NCBI RefSeq assembly: GCF_013466605.1
Contig: NZ_CP059162.1
Location: forward strand, 3,038,001-3,102,000
Source: Pseudomonas chlororaphis subsp. aurantiaca
Lineage (GTDB): Bacteria > Pseudomonadota > Gammaproteobacteria > Pseudomonadales > Pseudomonadaceae
DNA: 64,000 nt
Direction of reading: 5' to 3'
Shown: piece by piece, positions 62,201 through 64,000 of the stretch
How the letters are laid out: each line of letters starts with the position of its first letter
Numbering within the stretch: position 1 is the first letter of the stretch
Notes under the pieces: model-generated
Database searches by the model: none
What the model saw: the letters and a program-made list of their open reading frames with translations, nothing else
Told to the model about the DNA's origin: nothing
Position numbers and translations under genes: made by a program

Positions 62201-62402
62201 GTATCGCAGCAAATCGCTGAGCATGACCCAGGACCTCTGGCTGTCCCTGAGCGTGGCCGAGCAGCAGGACTTCATCGACGAACTGGAGTCGAAGATCCGC
62301 CTGTACGAGACCTTCCACAATGACATTGCCAACTGGGTCCGCTTCGGCGAGGCCCAACCGGGCGATGCGCTGTACCGCGTGCCCCTGGCGACGCTGCCCT
62401 GA
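59277..62402 (+). CDS. ppkA: Membrane serine/threonine kinase PpkA with periplasmic vWA domain
   Basis: The 1041-residue protein has a Hanks-type kinase domain (residues ~20-280) with Lys50 in VALKVM, catalytic Asp142 in HRDVKPANILF, and DFG Asp160. A proline-rich linker, one membrane helix (~358-380), and a large periplasmic part with a von Willebrand factor A domain follow (MIDAS motif VDTSVSM near residue 627). It phosphorylates Fha to trigger assembly in the HSI-I type pathway. ATG 59277 lies within pppA. The stop shares one base with the next gene's start (TGATG). Confidence 0.95.
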   Translation: MPTENASAEERSSLDMDIPGYAIERELGEGAMATVYLATQRSLERKVALKVMAAALAADRSFCERFLREGKTLARLSHPHTVTIYDIGNVGHFYYMAMEYLPNGTLKERIAEGLSPQQGLVYLRQIALALGYAHAQGLVHRDVKPANILFRANGSAVLSDFGIAKSLEDHTQFTQAGFAVGTPSYMSPEQARGQQIDGRTDLYALGVVLYEILTGKLPYTGSDSLSTALAHLTEPLPELPIAHGRYQGILRKLLAKDPAERFADADALIAALDHLPPAGPADAEATQLRPLPLPPTAAATGQSATTDLGGLAPVSLDMPPLAAPKPAPEPAPQPAATATATRTASLGAEPPAGSRGPLWALLGVAVAGVLALAGGGYWWLRPAPPVEPQNDQVEAQKTPAGDAQDSPAKTASAAQPPLATNADGGDRPLLMPGKKTLFQRVLSKPGAQVSGQPGAAPNGAALPAFSVLYVYQRKAVAGGSWLEVGAASDGQRDGWLPAEQVSDWKQSLVLKFTERSGRSPVMFLREASSLERFLADTAQARAALHKAQNEGSVDPQIVALEPVASAIPQDQFYLLPIFQARESFDANGQPVQLLNVASIDPGNTPQGKAEGAARAGSDAFRTAIVLVVDTSVSMQPYIDRVRQVVQALHRQIAGRGDLDSVSFGLVGFRSNVEKTPGLEYVAQTLVSLEEGRDPQRFLELAGQVKAAQVSSHAFNEDAFAGVMAAVEGMDWSPYAGRLILLVTDAGALRKNDPLGRTQMNEAEVREAALSKQIKIYTLHLRTEAGRKNHGFAEQQYRSLTADANPQIGDLYIPVAGGDVGRFGDTVAEIGSVFAEQVHQARNNQLPSLPPLQGTASVASKATAIGYAMQMDFLGRQSAVRAPQLITAWTSDHDLTNPSLPAFQVCVLLTKLQLNDLQQSLKLIVDAARRTQTSPKDFFQEIASASAHMSRDPTRLKQGGNLVEGGILGEYLDGLPYRSKSLSMTQDLWLSLSVAEQQDFIDELESKIRLYETFHNDIANWVRFGEAQPGDALYRVPLATLP

Positions 62403-63118
62403 TGCTCAAGCTCAGGGATATCCGCAAGACCCGCGGCGAGGGGCCACAGCGCTACAGCCTGGTGGTGCCCCAACTCGACCTGCGGCCGGGCCAGCGCCTG
62501 GCCCTGGTAGGCCCCAGCGGCAGCGGCAAGAGCACCTTGCTGGACCTGCTGGCCCTGGTGCTGTCGCCGGACCCGGGTGGCGTCTTCGAATGCCGCGCCG
62601 ACGACCGTACGCTGGATGTCGCCGGGCTCTGGCGCAGCGGCCGCCAGGATGTGCTGGCCGGGCTGCGCAGCCGGGTCATGGGCTATGTGCTGCAGACGGG
62701 CGGGTTGCTGGGGTTTCTCGACGTGCAGCGCAACATCGGGTTGTCGCGGGCGCTGCTCGGCCTGCCGGCCGATGCCACGATCTGGCGCCTGGCCGAGCAG
62801 CTGGAAATCGCCGACCAGTTGCACAAGCTGCCGGCGGCACTCTCCGTGGGCCAGCGCCAGCGGGTCAGCATCGCCCGGGCCCTGGCCCATGGGCCGAGCA
62901 TCGTGCTGGCGGACGAGCCCACCGCCTCGCTGGACCCGCTGAACGCCGAACGGGTCATGCAACTGCTGGTGGCCCAGGCCGAGGAGCGCGGCGTGTGCAT
63001 CCTGGTCGCCACCCATGACGAGGCGCTGGCCCGGCGCGCCGGGCTGCAGCTGCATCCCTTGCAAGTGCAGCGCGGCGCGGATGGCGGGGTCACCGCGACG
63101 CTGGCGGGAGGTGGGTGA
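62402..63118 (+). CDS. tagT: ABC-transporter ATPase TagT of the threonine-phosphorylation pathway
   Basis: The 238-residue ATPase has Walker A GPSGSGKST (residues ~37-45), signature LSVGQRQRVSIARAL, and Walker B IVLADEPTAS. It is of the LolD/MacB-like group and occupies the tagT position after ppkA. In P. aeruginosa TagQRST senses envelope damage and activates PpkA. It is joined by 1-nt TGATG overlaps to ppkA and tagS. Confidence 0.92.
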   Translation: MLKLRDIRKTRGEGPQRYSLVVPQLDLRPGQRLALVGPSGSGKSTLLDLLALVLSPDPGGVFECRADDRTLDVAGLWRSGRQDVLAGLRSRVMGYVLQTGGLLGFLDVQRNIGLSRALLGLPADATIWRLAEQLEIADQLHKLPAALSVGQRQRVSIARALAHGPSIVLADEPTASLDPLNAERVMQLLVAQAEERGVCILVATHDEALARRAGLQLHPLQVQRGADGGVTATLAGGG

Positions 63119-64000
63119 TGCGGCTTGCCCTGATGGCCCTGCTGGCCTGGCACGACTACCGCGCCGAGGTGCGCCTGTCGGCTTGCGCGGTCCTGGCCCT
63201 GGTCGCCGTGCTCGCGCCCTTGCTGGTGCTGTTCGGCCTCAAGTTCGGCCTGGTCACCACCCTGACCGAACGCCTGGAGCGCGACCCCGCCGTGCGCGAA
63301 GTGGTGCCCATGGGCGGCGGGCGCTTCAGTGCCCAGGCCATCGCCGAACTGGCCGCGCGTCCCGAAGTCGCCTTCGTCGTGCCGCGTACCCGACAGATCG
63401 CCGCGACTGCCGACCTCTACCCGGACTCGGCCGGCCAGGCCTTGACGGTCGAGATGATCCCCACCGCCGCGGGCGACCCGCTGGTGGCGCCCGCGCTGCT
63501 GCTCCAGGCGCCGGACCAGGTACTGCTCAGCCAGCGGGCGGCGGAGAAACTCGGGGTCCAGGGCGGCGACGTGCTGAGCGCCGCGTTCGGCCGTCAGGTA
63601 GCCGGGCGCCAGGAATACCAGCGCACCCGCCTGCGGGTGCAGGGGGTCTTGCCACTCGCGGCCTTCCCGCGCGATGCGCTGTTCGCGCCCCTGGCCCTGC
63701 TGGAAGCCGCCGAAGACTACCGCGACGGCCAGGCCTGGCCTGGGTATGAGCCACAGGTGAACACGGCGCGGGTGTATCCGGGGTTCCGTCTCTACGCCGC
63801 GGACCTGGACGGCGTGGAGCGCCTGCGCCGGTATTTCGCCGAGCGCGGGCTTGAGGTCGCGACCCAGGCCGGCGTCATCGCCCAGGTGCGCTCGCTCAGC
63901 CACAACCTGACCCTGGTGTTCTGGATCATCGCCAGCCTGGCCCTGGCCGGGGCCTTCGCGGCGATGACCGCCAGCGCCCTGGCCGCCGTCGAGCGCAAGC
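63118..64000 (+). CDS. tagS: ABC-transporter permease TagS (3' end outside window)
   Basis: The visible 294 residues show an N-terminal membrane helix (~20-45; LSACAVLALVAVLAPLLVLF), a large periplasmic domain of the MacB/LolC type, and the start of a second helix (LVFWIIASLALAGAFAAM). It pairs with TagT. The gene runs off the right edge without a stop; tagR and tagQ, if present, lie beyond it. ATG 63118 overlaps the tagT stop by 1 nt. Confidence 0.9.
   Translation, partial: MRLALMALLAWHDYRAEVRLSACAVLALVAVLAPLLVLFGLKFGLVTTLTERLERDPAVREVVPMGGGRFSAQAIAELAARPEVAFVVPRTRQIAATADLYPDSAGQALTVEMIPTAAGDPLVAPALLLQAPDQVLLSQRAAEKLGVQGGDVLSAAFGRQVAGRQEYQRTRLRVQGVLPLAAFPRDALFAPLALLEAAEDYRDGQAWPGYEPQVNTARVYPGFRLYAADLDGVERLRRYFAERGLEVATQAGVIAQVRSLSHNLTLVFWIIASLALAGAFAAMTASALAAVERK

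Overview
The window is high-GC chromosomal DNA of a fluorescent-group Pseudomonas (P. protegens / P. chlororaphis type). The genus call rests on the OprD-family porin, YcaC-like hydrolases, many LysR/AraC/GlxA regulators, and a type VI secretion (T6SS) cluster in the gene order of P. aeruginosa HSI-I. No rRNA, tRNA, CRISPR array, insertion sequence or integrase gene was seen.

Positions 1-25.7 kb hold metabolic and regulatory genes: a truncated LysR regulator, a FrnE/DsbA-like protein with one cysteine in its motif, an OprD porin, two YcaC-like isochorismatase hydrolases, two MFS exporters, a TrkH potassium transporter, a pirin, and a GlxA-type regulator. Two convergent winged-helix/NB-ARC ATPase regulators follow, one of them C-terminally truncated. 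After these come a flavodoxin/alpha-beta-hydrolase pair and a short AraC regulator that share an identical 21-bp promoter motif. A metallo-beta-lactamase-fold enzyme, a LysR, and an operon-like run (DoxX, ABM monooxygenase, Tat-leader amidohydrolase, YcaC) come next, then an HSL-family esterase divergent from a LysR.

Positions 25.7-36.1 kb, on the minus strand, form a T6SS effector island downstream of vgrG. Its plan is repeated twice: DUF6484-like gene, DUF2169 adaptor, ketosynthase-fold protein without catalytic residues, DUF4150 (PAAR-like) toxin, immunity gene. Module 1 carries a Tox-GHH2-like nuclease with a propeller-like immunity protein, resembling Tse7/Tsi7. Module 2 carries a different cysteine-rich C-terminus with an unrelated immunity candidate. 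A decayed DUF6484 fragment lies between them, and a TIGR02270-like HEAT protein ends the island.

Positions 36.1-64 kb are the T6SS core. On the minus strand, in transcription order, are tssA, tssB, tssC, hcp, a Tae4-like amidase with an immunity lipoprotein, tssE, tssF, tssG, clpV and vgrG. On the plus strand are fha, tssJ, tssK, tssL (with a peptidoglycan-binding domain), tssM, tagF, pppA, ppkA, tagT and tagS, the last cut by the window end. The halves diverge from a 362-bp AT-rich region. The Fha/PpkA/PppA/TagF/TagST set predicts threonine-phosphorylation control of firing, as in HSI-I. The amidase pair occupies the slot that holds tagJ in P. aeruginosa.
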